From positions 1 through 58,153 of the forward strand of contig CATNCS010000009.1 in NCBI GenBank assembly GCA_950097245.1: DNA of 58,153 bases, written 5' to 3'. The first letter of the stretch is position 1. Each line of letters begins with the position of its first letter. A program made the position numbers and the translations under genes. The stretch comes from an uncultured Oscillospiraceae bacterium (lineage in GTDB: Bacteria > Bacillota > Clostridia > Oscillospirales > Oscillospiraceae). A model generated the notes under the pieces. The model did no database searches. It was not told the origin of the DNA and saw only the letters and a program-made list of their open reading frames with translations. Below, piece after piece: positions 51,555 to 58,153 of the stretch.

Positions 51555-52585
51555 GTCTTTTCCCCCTCTCCCAGGCTCTCCACAAGAGCGGCCAGCAGCC
51601 TGGCGGTGTCGGCCAGGTCCTGTTTGTGGACCACCTCCACCGGTGTGTGCATATACCGCTCCGGGATGGACAGCACCGCGGTGGCCACCCCCTCCCGGCT
51701 GACCTGGACAGGCCAGGCGTTGGTGCCGCTGGAGCCGGACATGACCTCGATCTGGACGGGCATGTCCAGCTCCTCTGCCAGCTCCTTCAGCCGCCCCGAC
51801 AGGGACCGTGCGCAGTTGGGCCCCACGCCGATCACCGGCCCGCCCCCCAGCCGGAAGGTCTCATTCTTTGACGCGTCGGGGCTGTCCCCGTGGGTGACGT
51901 CCACCGCCACGCACAGCTGGGGCGCGATCTCATAGGCGGCGGTAATGGCCCCGGTGGAGTGGGTCTCCTCCTGGGTGGAGCCCAGGACGTACAGGTCCAC
52001 GCCCAGCGTTTTGCCTTGCAGCCGCTCCAGCACGTCCAGCAGGACGGCGAAGCCCGCCCGGTCGTCCAGGGCCTTGCCGCAGAGCAGGTCCTCCCCCAGG
52101 GGGGCACAGCCCCCCCGGTAGGCGGCCGGGGTGCCGACGGGGATGCGGCGCTCCGCCTCCTCCTGACTGAGCCCCGCATCTATATACAAATCCTTGATGG
52201 GCAAAGACTTGTCCATCTCCTCCCCGGTCTGGACATGGGGGGGCAGGCAGGCCACCACCCCGTGGATGGGCGGGTCGGTGAGGATGACCACCTCCCGGTC
52301 GGGAAGCATCCGGGGGTCCACCCCGCCCAGGGGGGCGAAGCGGAGGAAGCCCTCGTCATGGCCGGTGACGATAAAGCCAATCTCATCCAGGTGGGCGTCC
52401 AGCAGCAGCTTTGGGGCGTTGTCCCGGCCGCACCGGCGCACCCCCACCACGCTGCCCAGCCGGGTGGTGTACACCTGGTCCGCCAGGGGCCGCAGCAGCT
52501 CCGCCGCCGCTTTGGTCACGTTTTCTTCAAAGCCGCTGGGCCCGGACAGGGCGCACAGACAGCTGAGTGTTTGTTCATAGTTCAA
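51548..52585 (-). CDS. M42-family metallo-aminopeptidase, paralogue 3
   Basis: 345 residues from a TTG at 52585, 9 bases after GGAGG; the frame to 52657 has no ribosome site. LLDAHLDEIGF, LDDRAGFAVLLD, GSTQEETHSTGAITAAYE, VDVTHGDSPD, and ERYMHTPVE keep the metal ligands. The sequence after the glutamate pair (THSTGA instead of VGLRGA) differs from the other two, so substrate or assembly may differ. First gene of the cluster. Confidence 0.93.
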   Translation of the reverse strand: MNYEQTLSCLCALSGPSGFEENVTKAAAELLRPLADQVYTTRLGSVVGVRRCGRDNAPKLLLDAHLDEIGFIVTGHDEGFLRFAPLGGVDPRMLPDREVVILTDPPIHGVVACLPPHVQTGEEMDKSLPIKDLYIDAGLSQEEAERRIPVGTPAAYRGGCAPLGEDLLCGKALDDRAGFAVLLDVLERLQGKTLGVDLYVLGSTQEETHSTGAITAAYEIAPQLCVAVDVTHGDSPDASKNETFRLGGGPVIGVGPNCARSLSGRLKELAEELDMPVQIEVMSGSSGTNAWPVQVSREGVATAVLSIPERYMHTPVEVVHKQDLADTARLLAALVESLGEGEKTC

Positions 52586-52677
52586 TTTGGAAAACCTCCG
52601 TTCGGCATTAGCGTTCCAAGATATTCCTATCTTAATCCAAAACAGAAAAAGCTGCAAGTTTTTTTGTAAAATTGCTT

Positions 52678-52706
52678 GACAACTCCCCGGCGCTGGGATA
52701 TAATGC
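52678..52706 (+). promoter_or_regulatory. Consensus promoter of rplJL
   Basis: TTGACA (52678-52683), 17-bp spacer, TATAAT (52701-52706). Confidence 0.85.
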
Positions 52707-52712
52707 GCCTTG

Positions 52713-52853
52713 CGTTCAAAGACAGCAGGGGCCCACGGGCGTAATTCCTGCCGAGAGTGCTTTCAAAGGGAATACTTTGATAGTACTGTCCTCCTGTCTT
52801 CTGACGGGAGGTTTTTTGTTTCGCGCCAACAATTTCTGGAGGTGAAACCAAAA
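52713..52853 (+). promoter_or_regulatory. Ribosomal protein L10 leader
   Basis: A structured leader of about 140 nt between promoter and rplJ. It carries AGCAGGGGCCCACGGGCG, then GCCGAGAGTGC, then an attenuator hairpin CCTCC-N9-GGGAGG followed by T6 (52791-52817). Position and layout match the L10 leader, which the L10-L12 complex binds to lower expression of its own operon. Confidence 0.85.
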
Positions 52854-53417
52854 ATGCCTAACGCAAAGGTTCTTTCCGAGAAGAAGGCCGTGGTGGCCGC
52901 TCTGGAGGAGCAGCTGAAGGGCGCCGCCAGCGGCGTGCTGGTGGACTACAAGGGCATCACCGTGGCCGAGGACACCGCGCTGCGCGCCGAGCTGCGTCAG
53001 AACGACGTGCAGTACTCCGTGGTGAAGAATACCCTGGTCCGCTTCGCCCTGGACGACGCCGGCCTGAAGGAGCTGGACGACGTGCTCAACGGCACCACGT
53101 CCCTGGCCACCAGCGCCGGAGACCCCATCGCCCCCATGCGGGTGGTGAACAAGCACGCCAAGAAGCTGGGCGACGGCAAGTTCAACATCAAGGGCGGCTT
53201 CATGGACGGCAAGGTGCTGTCCCTGGACGAGATCATGGCCCTGGCTGAGCTGCCCCCCAAGGACGTGCTCCAGGCCCAGGCTCTGGGCATGATGCTGGCT
53301 CCCATTACCAGCCTTGCTATCGTGCTGAAGGCCATCGCCGAGAAGGGCGGCGAGCCCGCCGCCGAGGCCCCTGCCGAAGAGGCTGCCCCCGCTGAGGAGG
53401 CCCCCGCCGCCGAGTAA
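52854..53417 (+). CDS. rplJ: Ribosomal protein L10
   Basis: 187 residues from the ATG at 52854 (GGAGGTGA upstream). L10 features: VLVDYKGITVAEDTALRAEL, YSVVKNTLVRFAL, FNIKGGFMDGKVLS. The C-terminal tail is alanine/glutamate-rich (EAPAEEAAPAEEAPAAE), longer than usual and typical of Clostridia. It anchors L12 dimers on the 50S stalk. Confidence 0.98.
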   Translation: MPNAKVLSEKKAVVAALEEQLKGAASGVLVDYKGITVAEDTALRAELRQNDVQYSVVKNTLVRFALDDAGLKELDDVLNGTTSLATSAGDPIAPMRVVNKHAKKLGDGKFNIKGGFMDGKVLSLDEIMALAELPPKDVLQAQALGMMLAPITSLAIVLKAIAEKGGEPAAEAPAEEAAPAEEAPAAE

Positions 53418-53466
53418 GCGGCACACAAACAAATTTTAAAATTACACAATTAGGAGGTTCATTATC

Positions 53467-53844
53467 ATGGCTAGTGAGAAGATTACTGCTCTGATCGAGG
53501 AAGTTAAGGCTCTGACCGTTCTGGAGCTGTCCGAGCTGGTAAAGGCTCTGGAGGAGGAGTTCGGCGTGTCCGCCGCCGCCATGGCCGCTCCCGCCGCCGG
53601 CGCCGGCGCCGCTGAGGCCGCCGTGGAGAAGACCGAGTTCGACGTGGTGCTGGCCGGCTTCGACGCCGCCGCCAAGATCAAGGTCATCAAGGCCGTCCGC
53701 GAGATCACCGGTCTGGGCCTGGCTGAGGCCAAGGCCGCCGTCGAGGGCGCCCCCAAGACCCTGAAGGAGGCCGTGTCCAAGGACGAGGCCGAGGAGCTGA
53801 AGAAGAAGCTGGAAGAGGCCGGCGGCAAGGTGGAGCTGAAGTAA
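53467..53844 (+). CDS. rplL: Ribosomal protein L7/L12
   Basis: 125 residues. N-terminal dimer domain [20 protein letters not shown], alanine-rich hinge, C-terminal factor-binding domain [20 protein letters not shown] and [24 protein letters not shown] lies before the ATG. Recruits translational GTPases. Last gene of the rplJL operon. Confidence 0.98.
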   Translation: MASEKITALIEEVKALTVLELSELVKALEEEFGVSAAAMAAPAAGAGAAEAAVEKTEFDVVLAGFDAAAKIKVIKAVREITGLGLAEAKAAVEGAPKTLKEAVSKDEAEELKKKLEEAGGKVELK

Positions 53845-53880
53845 GCAGCCGGACCGTCCCAACCCAAACAACCCATCAAA

Positions 53881-53916
53881 GGGCCTGCGCGACTCACCGT
53901 CGCGCAGGCCCTTTTT
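53881..53916 (+). terminator. rplJL terminator
   Basis: GGGCCTGCGCGAC, loop TCACC, GTCGCGCAGGCCC, then TTTTT. Confidence 0.9.
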
Positions 53917-53969
53917 GTCCAATAACGCGAAAATCCCGGCCGAATGGGGCGTTGAGATAAAAAACGTCT

Positions 53970-54022
53970 GTAGGGGCGCATAGTATGCGCCCGCGGGCGG
54001 CTGATCGCCGCCCCTGCAGGGT
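53970..54022. repeat. REP pair
   Basis: GTAGGGGCGCATAGTATGCG plus CCCGC joined directly to the inverted GGGCGGCTGATCGCCGCCCC plus TGC. Confidence 0.85.
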
Positions 54023-54057
54023 TTCTTAAAGCAACGCCCTCAAAGGCCGGGATTTTG

Positions 54058-54441
54058 TTATTCCTCCACCATCACGCACCGGATGCCGTGCTCCTTCAGG
54101 GCGGCCTCCATGTCGCTGGGGGTGGCCAGTTTGGCGGTTTTATAGCCCTTGTAGAACACCTGCTTCTTTTTGCCGTCCTTCCTGAACACCTTCACACCCA
54201 GGCTGTAGGAGAGCTTGTGCTCCAGCTCCCAGGGGCTGCAGGACAGCTCCACGCGGTCGATGTCCTCAAAGGGGATGGCGCACGGGATTCCCGTGTTCAG
54301 CACCAGGCAGCCGTTCTCAAAGAAAAACGCCCCGGCGTTGGATTTGTTCTTATATTTGCCCCGTTTGACAACAAACAGAGCAACCACGCCCGCCAGAAGG
54401 GCCAGGCGGGCCACGATCCAGATACAGTCCAGAACATTCAT
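54058..54441 (-). CDS. Membrane-anchored hypothetical protein (PH-like)
   Basis: 127 residues with one membrane segment at 5-25 (CIWIVARLALLAGVVALFVV). The rest reads FFFENGCLVLNTGIPCAIPF, VELSCSPWELEHKLSYSLGV, KVFRKDGKKKQVFYKGYK: a beta-rich pattern like bacterial PH domains (inference). It lies 16 bases after the 382-aa gene and is probably co-transcribed. Confidence 0.7.
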   Translation of the reverse strand: MNVLDCIWIVARLALLAGVVALFVVKRGKYKNKSNAGAFFFENGCLVLNTGIPCAIPFEDIDRVELSCSPWELEHKLSYSLGVKVFRKDGKKKQVFYKGYKTAKLATPSDMEAALKEHGIRCVMVEE

Positions 54442-54457
54442 GGCAAGCCCTCTTTTC

Positions 54458-55606
54458 TCACGCGCGGCAGCTGAAGGGACCGCTGTTCCAATGAAAATAA
54501 TTCTTGGGATACAGCTGCAAATTGCGCAGAAAGGCGTTCAGCCCCTCGCTCTCCTCCCCCGCGTCAAAGCGGAGCAGGTCGCCCACGTTGAACAGGTCGC
54601 CCTTGTCGCCCTTAAAGATGACATCCCGGCTGATGACATGCCGGTTGCCCTCCTTGTCGGTATAGGCGGCCCAGGTGGTGGCGGTAAAGGGGTTCTCCGG
54701 GTCAAATTTGTCCGGCTGGGGGTAGTGGATGGTGACCTCAGTCCCGTCCGGGTAGGTGGTGGTCTGGCTGAGCATCTGGACATGGGGCCCTCTGGGGTTG
54801 CCCCCCGTCTGATAGAACCACTCAAAGCCCTCGGGCGGGACCATGTCCGGGTCCACCATGCGGCGCTCGTCCAGGCAGAAGCTGTTGAACAGGGCCGTAT
54901 TGAAATTGCAGTACATGTTCAGCCCCTTGCCCCTGTAGTCGGGCACGGTCCACTCCCAGTCCCGGTCCTGTGCAAACTCCTCCATCCCCCTGGTAACGGC
55001 ATCGATGGCGTCCTCGCTCTTGTAGTAGTAGTCGGCGTTGTAGTACTTCCAGGTGCGCTGGGGGCACAGTTCCCCGGTGACGTACTGCCTGCCCTGCTCG
55101 TTGTTGCGCTGGACAGCGGTGCTCAGGATCTTTTCCCGGAAGGTATCGTACATGGCCTCGGTGCAGGCCTGCTCCATGTCGGATTCCACAAAGGGGATGG
55201 GATAGCCCGCCCTGGCGGTGGACTCGAACATCTCGTGTGCCAGGGTCTGGAAGGTGGAGGCCAGCTCGTCCCCGCTCATGGTTCCGTCCATAAATTTCCC
55301 GATGGCCTTGTCCGCCTGGCCGCTGACATCCCGCCAGGCGTCCCGGACCTTGGGGCTGCCCTCCAGGCTGCCGGCCATGTAACTGCGCTTAAAAAAGGCG
55401 ATCTGATCCGCCCGGGTGGTCTCCTTGCTCGGCGCAGCGCTGGAGATAGAGAGCTCAAGCCGGTCCCTGGCCTCCGCCAGGGCGCTGCCCTCCAGCTTCT
55501 GGAGCGGCATCCTTTCAAACTCATAGCTGCCATAGGCGCTGGTATATCTCACATTGCCGTTGGTCAAAAGCTCTATGCTGGAAGAAAAATCGGTCTGGGG
55601 AATCAT
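54458..55606 (-). CDS. Hypothetical protein, 382 aa, unassigned
   Basis: Soluble, no signal peptide, no membrane helix, no motif recognised. Residues 90-190 are helical (GQADKAIGKFMDGTMSGDEL, ESDMEQACTEAMYDTFREK), residues 195-382 aromatic and beta-rich (KYYNADYYYKSEDA, GLNMYCNFNTALFNSFCLDE). The start at ATG 55606 has a weak ribosome site (AGGAGG about 7 bases upstream). Together with the small membrane gene and the XRE regulator it may form a small accessory locus. Confidence 0.65.
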   Translation of the reverse strand: MIPQTDFSSSIELLTNGNVRYTSAYGSYEFERMPLQKLEGSALAEARDRLELSISSAAPSKETTRADQIAFFKRSYMAGSLEGSPKVRDAWRDVSGQADKAIGKFMDGTMSGDELASTFQTLAHEMFESTARAGYPIPFVESDMEQACTEAMYDTFREKILSTAVQRNNEQGRQYVTGELCPQRTWKYYNADYYYKSEDAIDAVTRGMEEFAQDRDWEWTVPDYRGKGLNMYCNFNTALFNSFCLDERRMVDPDMVPPEGFEWFYQTGGNPRGPHVQMLSQTTTYPDGTEVTIHYPQPDKFDPENPFTATTWAAYTDKEGNRHVISRDVIFKGDKGDLFNVGDLLRFDAGEESEGLNAFLRNLQLYPKNYFHWNSGPFSCRA

Positions 55607-55672
55607 GGGGGCGCCTCCTCTGCTGTTTACTATATCTGTTATCGGCAGAGGAGCCGGAAAACTTAACCTGGG

Positions 55673-55999
55673 CTACACCTTGTGGTCCGTCACCCAGTCG
55701 ATAAAGCTGCCCGCCAGGTCCAGCTGTCTGGCGTCCAGCGGACGCAGCTTGTCCGCCACCGCCTTCCACTCCTCCCCGGGATACCTGCTGCTGCCCACCA
55801 GAAACTCGTCGGGGGTGGTATCCAGGGCGGCGGCAAGCTTCATGATGACCTCAGTGGAGGGAATCGTGCGTCCTCGCTCAATACTTGAAAGATATTTATA
55901 TCCGATGTCTGCCTTTTCTTCTACTTCCGCTTGTTTGAGTTTTAGCGCTTTTCTACGTTTTGCAATCTGCTTTCCTATCATTTTATAGTCTAGTTCCAT
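55673..55999 (-). CDS. XRE-family HTH regulator
   Basis: 108 residues from the ATG at 55999 (GGAGG upstream). Helix-turn-helix at 8-60: KQIAKRRKALKLKQAEVEEK, ADIGYKYLSSIERGRTIPS, VIMKLAAALDTTPDEFLVG. The C-terminal 45 residues (WKAVADKLRPLDARQLDL) are of the kind seen in short Clostridia regulators. Divergent from a 42-aa ORF that has a consensus promoter, with GTTTG-A-CAAAC over its -35 as possible operator. Confidence 0.92.
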   Translation of the reverse strand: MELDYKMIGKQIAKRRKALKLKQAEVEEKADIGYKYLSSIERGRTIPSTEVIMKLAAALDTTPDEFLVGSSRYPGEEWKAVADKLRPLDARQLDLAGSFIDWVTDHKV

Positions 56000-56066
56000 G
56001 CCGCACCTCCATACGAAAAGCATACGCAGGTGCAGGATTACATAAACATCTTATATACCAGAATTC

Positions 56067-56098
56067 AGTTTGACAAACGAATATAGAAGGTTTATAAT
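56067..56098 (+). promoter_or_regulatory. Perfect consensus promoter with overlapping dyad
   Basis: TTGACA (56070-56075), 17-bp spacer, TATAAT (56093-56098). GTTTG-A-CAAAC (56068-56078) overlaps the -35, a likely repressor site. Confidence 0.85.
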
Positions 56099-56136
56099 AT
56101 GAATATCGACATAAAACACGAAAGGGGACAATTGCT

Positions 56137-56265
56137 ATGTACGAAAGCATGTACCACACACTGTTCAGCGCCATTACCAATGCCATGGAGATGATCGAGT
56201 GGCAGGAATGTCAAGGGGCTCTGTTCTGTCTGGAAAAGGCCTGTCTTCAAGGATACAGTATATAA
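56137..56265 (+). CDS. 42-aa ORF divergent from the XRE gene
   Basis: The ATG follows AAAGGGG by about 7 bases, 30 nt after the predicted start of a consensus promoter. Sequence: MYESMYHTLFSAITNAMEMI, then EWQECQGALFCLEKACLQGY; amphipathic, two cysteines. Similar short ORFs beside XRE genes occur in Clostridia; function unknown. The strong promoter argues for real expression. Confidence 0.65.
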   Translation: MYESMYHTLFSAITNAMEMIEWQECQGALFCLEKACLQGYSI

Positions 56266-56700
56266 TGGAATAAAACAAAGAGGATACTTCTTTATTTCCC
56301 ATGCTGAGAAACGATTAGCGTATTTCATCAGGAGCTTGGAATCTATGGGGATTACGAGGCCAATGTGCTACAATTGCCGTACATGGATGGATGCCTACAT
56401 AGGGAACAGTTCAATGCATTCTATTCTTGCAACTGCTGATCCTAAAAACATCCGTATGTTCTTTAGGACGGTTTCTGACATTAGCGAACCCGGAAAAGGA
56501 GCAGGGGCCCATCTGACTATTCAGTGGGATTTCTAAAAACACCTTATCATTATTATTTAGAGTCATTCTCCAAAATACTAATAAGCAGCTCATATTGCTT
56601 TTTGGTTCCACTTTCTCAGGGGTAGGTACCGTATTAGCAATTTTGAGAATAGTCCTGGGCTATTTAGATTAAAATGTAAAATTGGCAAAAAACTGTGTAT
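56266..56700 (+). other. AT-rich stretch with decayed coding character
   Basis: An open frame runs from about 56270 to the TAA at 56536 without a start codon near its beginning; it contains SHAEKRLAYFIRSLESMGI and KGAGAHLTIQWDF. The +2 frame reads YEANVLQLPYMDGCLHREQ over 56340-56440. This looks like one decayed gene with frameshifts, family unknown. No ribosome site or promoter was seen. Confidence 0.35.
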
Positions 56701-56716
56701 GAAAGGAAAATATTCA

Positions 56717-57871
56717 ATGACACAGAGAATGCGCGTATTAGCGCTGAAAAAAAAACTAGAACGAAAACACGGTTGTAAACTGAATCCTCCCATATCGTGT
56801 GAGGAACTTCAAGCTCTGGAGAATACATACCACTTTACTTTGCCCAAGGATTTCCGTCTATTCCTAACGCTGGTGGGGAACGGCGGCGTTCTGCCCCCCA
56901 TTACTGATGATTGCGATCAACTGCTTCCTTTTCCTCAAGAAACGGATGCGTTGGATCGGTTGGGACGTCCTTTCGCTTTACAGGACACTTGGATGTGGGA
57001 ACAGGATCCAGATTTTGACCCCTTTAATGCTGAAGAAGCGGATGAGAGATATATAGGTGCCTACAATGGAAATGGTTTCGTGACGCTGATGGAGGACGAA
57101 TGCTGCGGCAATGAGACGTGGCTGTTGGTCGTGACAGGCCCTTGTCAAGGAGAGGTATGGACTCGTTCAGAAATGGGCATTCAAAGGTTAAAGGAATGCA
57201 GCTTTATAGACTGGCTAGAACTCCATCTATCGAAAAAGCTGAGAAAATATGTCGAATCGTGTATGAAAGAAGAAATAAACAGCCAGGAACACCTGGAACC
57301 CATTTATAAGCTGCAAAAATTAGCAAAACGAGCCGCAAGATATGGCTTCCGATGGAACCCGCCCACATCCATGACTGCAGTTCGCAAGTTTGAGTATGAA
57401 CACAAAATTGCCCTTCCCAAGGAGTATGTGCAGTTTATCACCCAAATCGCTAATGGAGGGGCAGATGATACCTGCATTATATATGGGCTTCACGATTTTG
57501 AAGGATTAACAGGTCTTTCAGATCGCTTCCCCTTTCAGAATGAAAATGATCTCCAAAGAGTTCCAGTTGATAATTACTGCGATCCATGGAGGCATAACTT
57601 ATGGAATGATTGGGCCAAATACCTTCCGGATATTAAAATACCCGAGCAGGCACATCAAATTTGGTATAAGCGAGAATATGGTGTTTTTCGTGGAGCTTTG
57701 CCTGTGATATCTTTTCAAAATGCTTCACCCCCACTTCTTCAAAGTTACTCTCAAAGTGTCATGGTTTTAAATGGAGAGTATCGCGGCCAAATATGGGGTC
57801 TTGAAAATCATCGATATTTTCCTAATATGGCACGACATTATTTAGCACTAATGCACTTTACATTAGGTTAA
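56717..57871 (+). CDS. Protein with two SMI1/KNR4 (SUKH) domains
   Basis: 384 residues from the ATG at 56717, 9 bases after AAAGGA (an ATG at 56699 lacks a site). Domain 1 (residues 10-165): NPPISCEELQALENTYHFTL, PKDFRLFLTLVGNGGVLPP, and GFVTLMEDECCGNETWLLV. Domain 2 (205-380): FRWNPPTSMTAVRKFEYEHK, ALPKEYVQFITQIANGG. Both are SUKH folds, common in immunity proteins against secreted or contact-delivered toxins. No toxin gene is recognisable in the window. The gene is AT-richer than the core, consistent with transfer. Confidence 0.85.
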   Translation: MTQRMRVLALKKKLERKHGCKLNPPISCEELQALENTYHFTLPKDFRLFLTLVGNGGVLPPITDDCDQLLPFPQETDALDRLGRPFALQDTWMWEQDPDFDPFNAEEADERYIGAYNGNGFVTLMEDECCGNETWLLVVTGPCQGEVWTRSEMGIQRLKECSFIDWLELHLSKKLRKYVESCMKEEINSQEHLEPIYKLQKLAKRAARYGFRWNPPTSMTAVRKFEYEHKIALPKEYVQFITQIANGGADDTCIIYGLHDFEGLTGLSDRFPFQNENDLQRVPVDNYCDPWRHNLWNDWAKYLPDIKIPEQAHQIWYKREYGVFRGALPVISFQNASPPLLQSYSQSVMVLNGEYRGQIWGLENHRYFPNMARHYLALMHFTLG

Positions 57872-57968
57872 TATTTGACTCTTTATGTCATGAATTATTT
57901 TGCAGCTGGTATACTAGTTCGCTCTCCACTTGGTCATTGAGGTGACTAGGTACAGGAGAAGGTATCTT

Positions 57969-58076
57969 ATGAAAAACGAAGCACAAATCAGGATACTCTT
58001 GCTCCAACAATTCTTTTCGACCCGAACCGATGAAGAGCATCCTGTCTCGGTCTCAGAAGCTGTACCAATAGGCTAA
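57969..58076 (+). pseudogene. WYL/HTH regulator, N-terminal remnant
   Basis: The ATG at 57969 follows AGGAGAAGG. 35 codons: MKNEAQIRILLLQQFFSTRT, then DEEHPVSVSEAVPIG and TAA. It resembles the start of WYL-domain regulators (a short winged-helix segment with TDEEHP), which continue for about 300 residues. The stop makes it a remnant. The remaining 77 bases to the window end show no gene. Confidence 0.5.
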
Positions 58077-58153
58077 AACCGCTTGAGTAAAGTGCTGAAG
58101 GCAGCAATGGTGCAAACAGCTTGTGCAGAACGGACAGACACTTCATAGTCTTT

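Overview
The window looks like a chromosome segment from a high-GC, spore-forming Firmicute of the class Clostridia, most likely Oscillospiraceae (Flavonifractor / Lawsonibacter / Pseudoflavonifractor type). The evidence is a spoIIAA-spoIIAB-sigF operon, GC-rich codon use, strong AGGAGG ribosome sites, TTGACA/TATAAT promoters, and dense families of GC-rich intergenic palindromes. This placement is inference; there is no rRNA gene in the window.

Region 1 (1-10,000) is an accessory island. It opens inside hsdM of a type I restriction-modification locus. hsdS breaks after about 50 codons, and the matching 3' end of hsdR reappears at 5,611. Between them lie relaxase and regulator debris, an HU gene, a TetR gene with two operator-like palindromes, and a tyrosine recombinase. 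At the 3' end of the recombinase gene two 24-bp sites (23/24 identical, 9-6-9 architecture) sit in inverted orientation about 220 bp apart and enclose a strong outward promoter. Just beyond are a response-regulator/GGDEF diguanylate cyclase with an I-site, a PilZ c-di-GMP receptor, and the secreted N-terminus of a broken surface protein. I read this as a phase-variable c-di-GMP/adhesion module switched by promoter inversion; in the sequence as given the promoter faces away from the cyclase (OFF). The island continues with a DUF6076-like zinc protein and ends in a 570-aa large serine recombinase.

Region 2 (10,000-24,000), mostly core: D-2-hydroxyacid dehydrogenase, prmA, a small hypothetical gene, degV and a DUF1836 gene in one leftward operon; a putative ABC permease with a nonsense codon; an MMPL exporter plus secreted coiled-coil partner flanked by two TetR genes; and a TetM/EF-G-like GTPase fused to a YacP/Rae1-like NYN nuclease.

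Region 3 (24,000-41,000): an EF-G paralogue lacking the DTPGH histidine, recD2, membrane proteins, uvrA, a TfoX/DUF3788 fusion, ybaK-type deacylase, a decayed REP-associated transposase (RAYT), uvrB, radC, pyrE and a ParE/RelE-type toxin-antitoxin pair.

Region 4 (41,000-58,153): a short KdpD/KdpE-like two-component pair, a candidate small RNA, the spoIIA operon, a GntR-ABC transporter operon, three M42 aminopeptidases with a DUF4253 gene, the L10 leader with rplJ-rplL, and an AT-richer tail with an XRE regulator, a 42-aa ORF, a double SMI1/KNR4 protein and a WYL-regulator remnant.

Three repeat families run through the core part: GTAGGGGCG palindromes (REPs), a MITE of about 147 bp carrying two REPs (two copies, each with a target duplication), and longer hairpin-ended dyads. 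No tRNA, rRNA or CRISPR array was seen.
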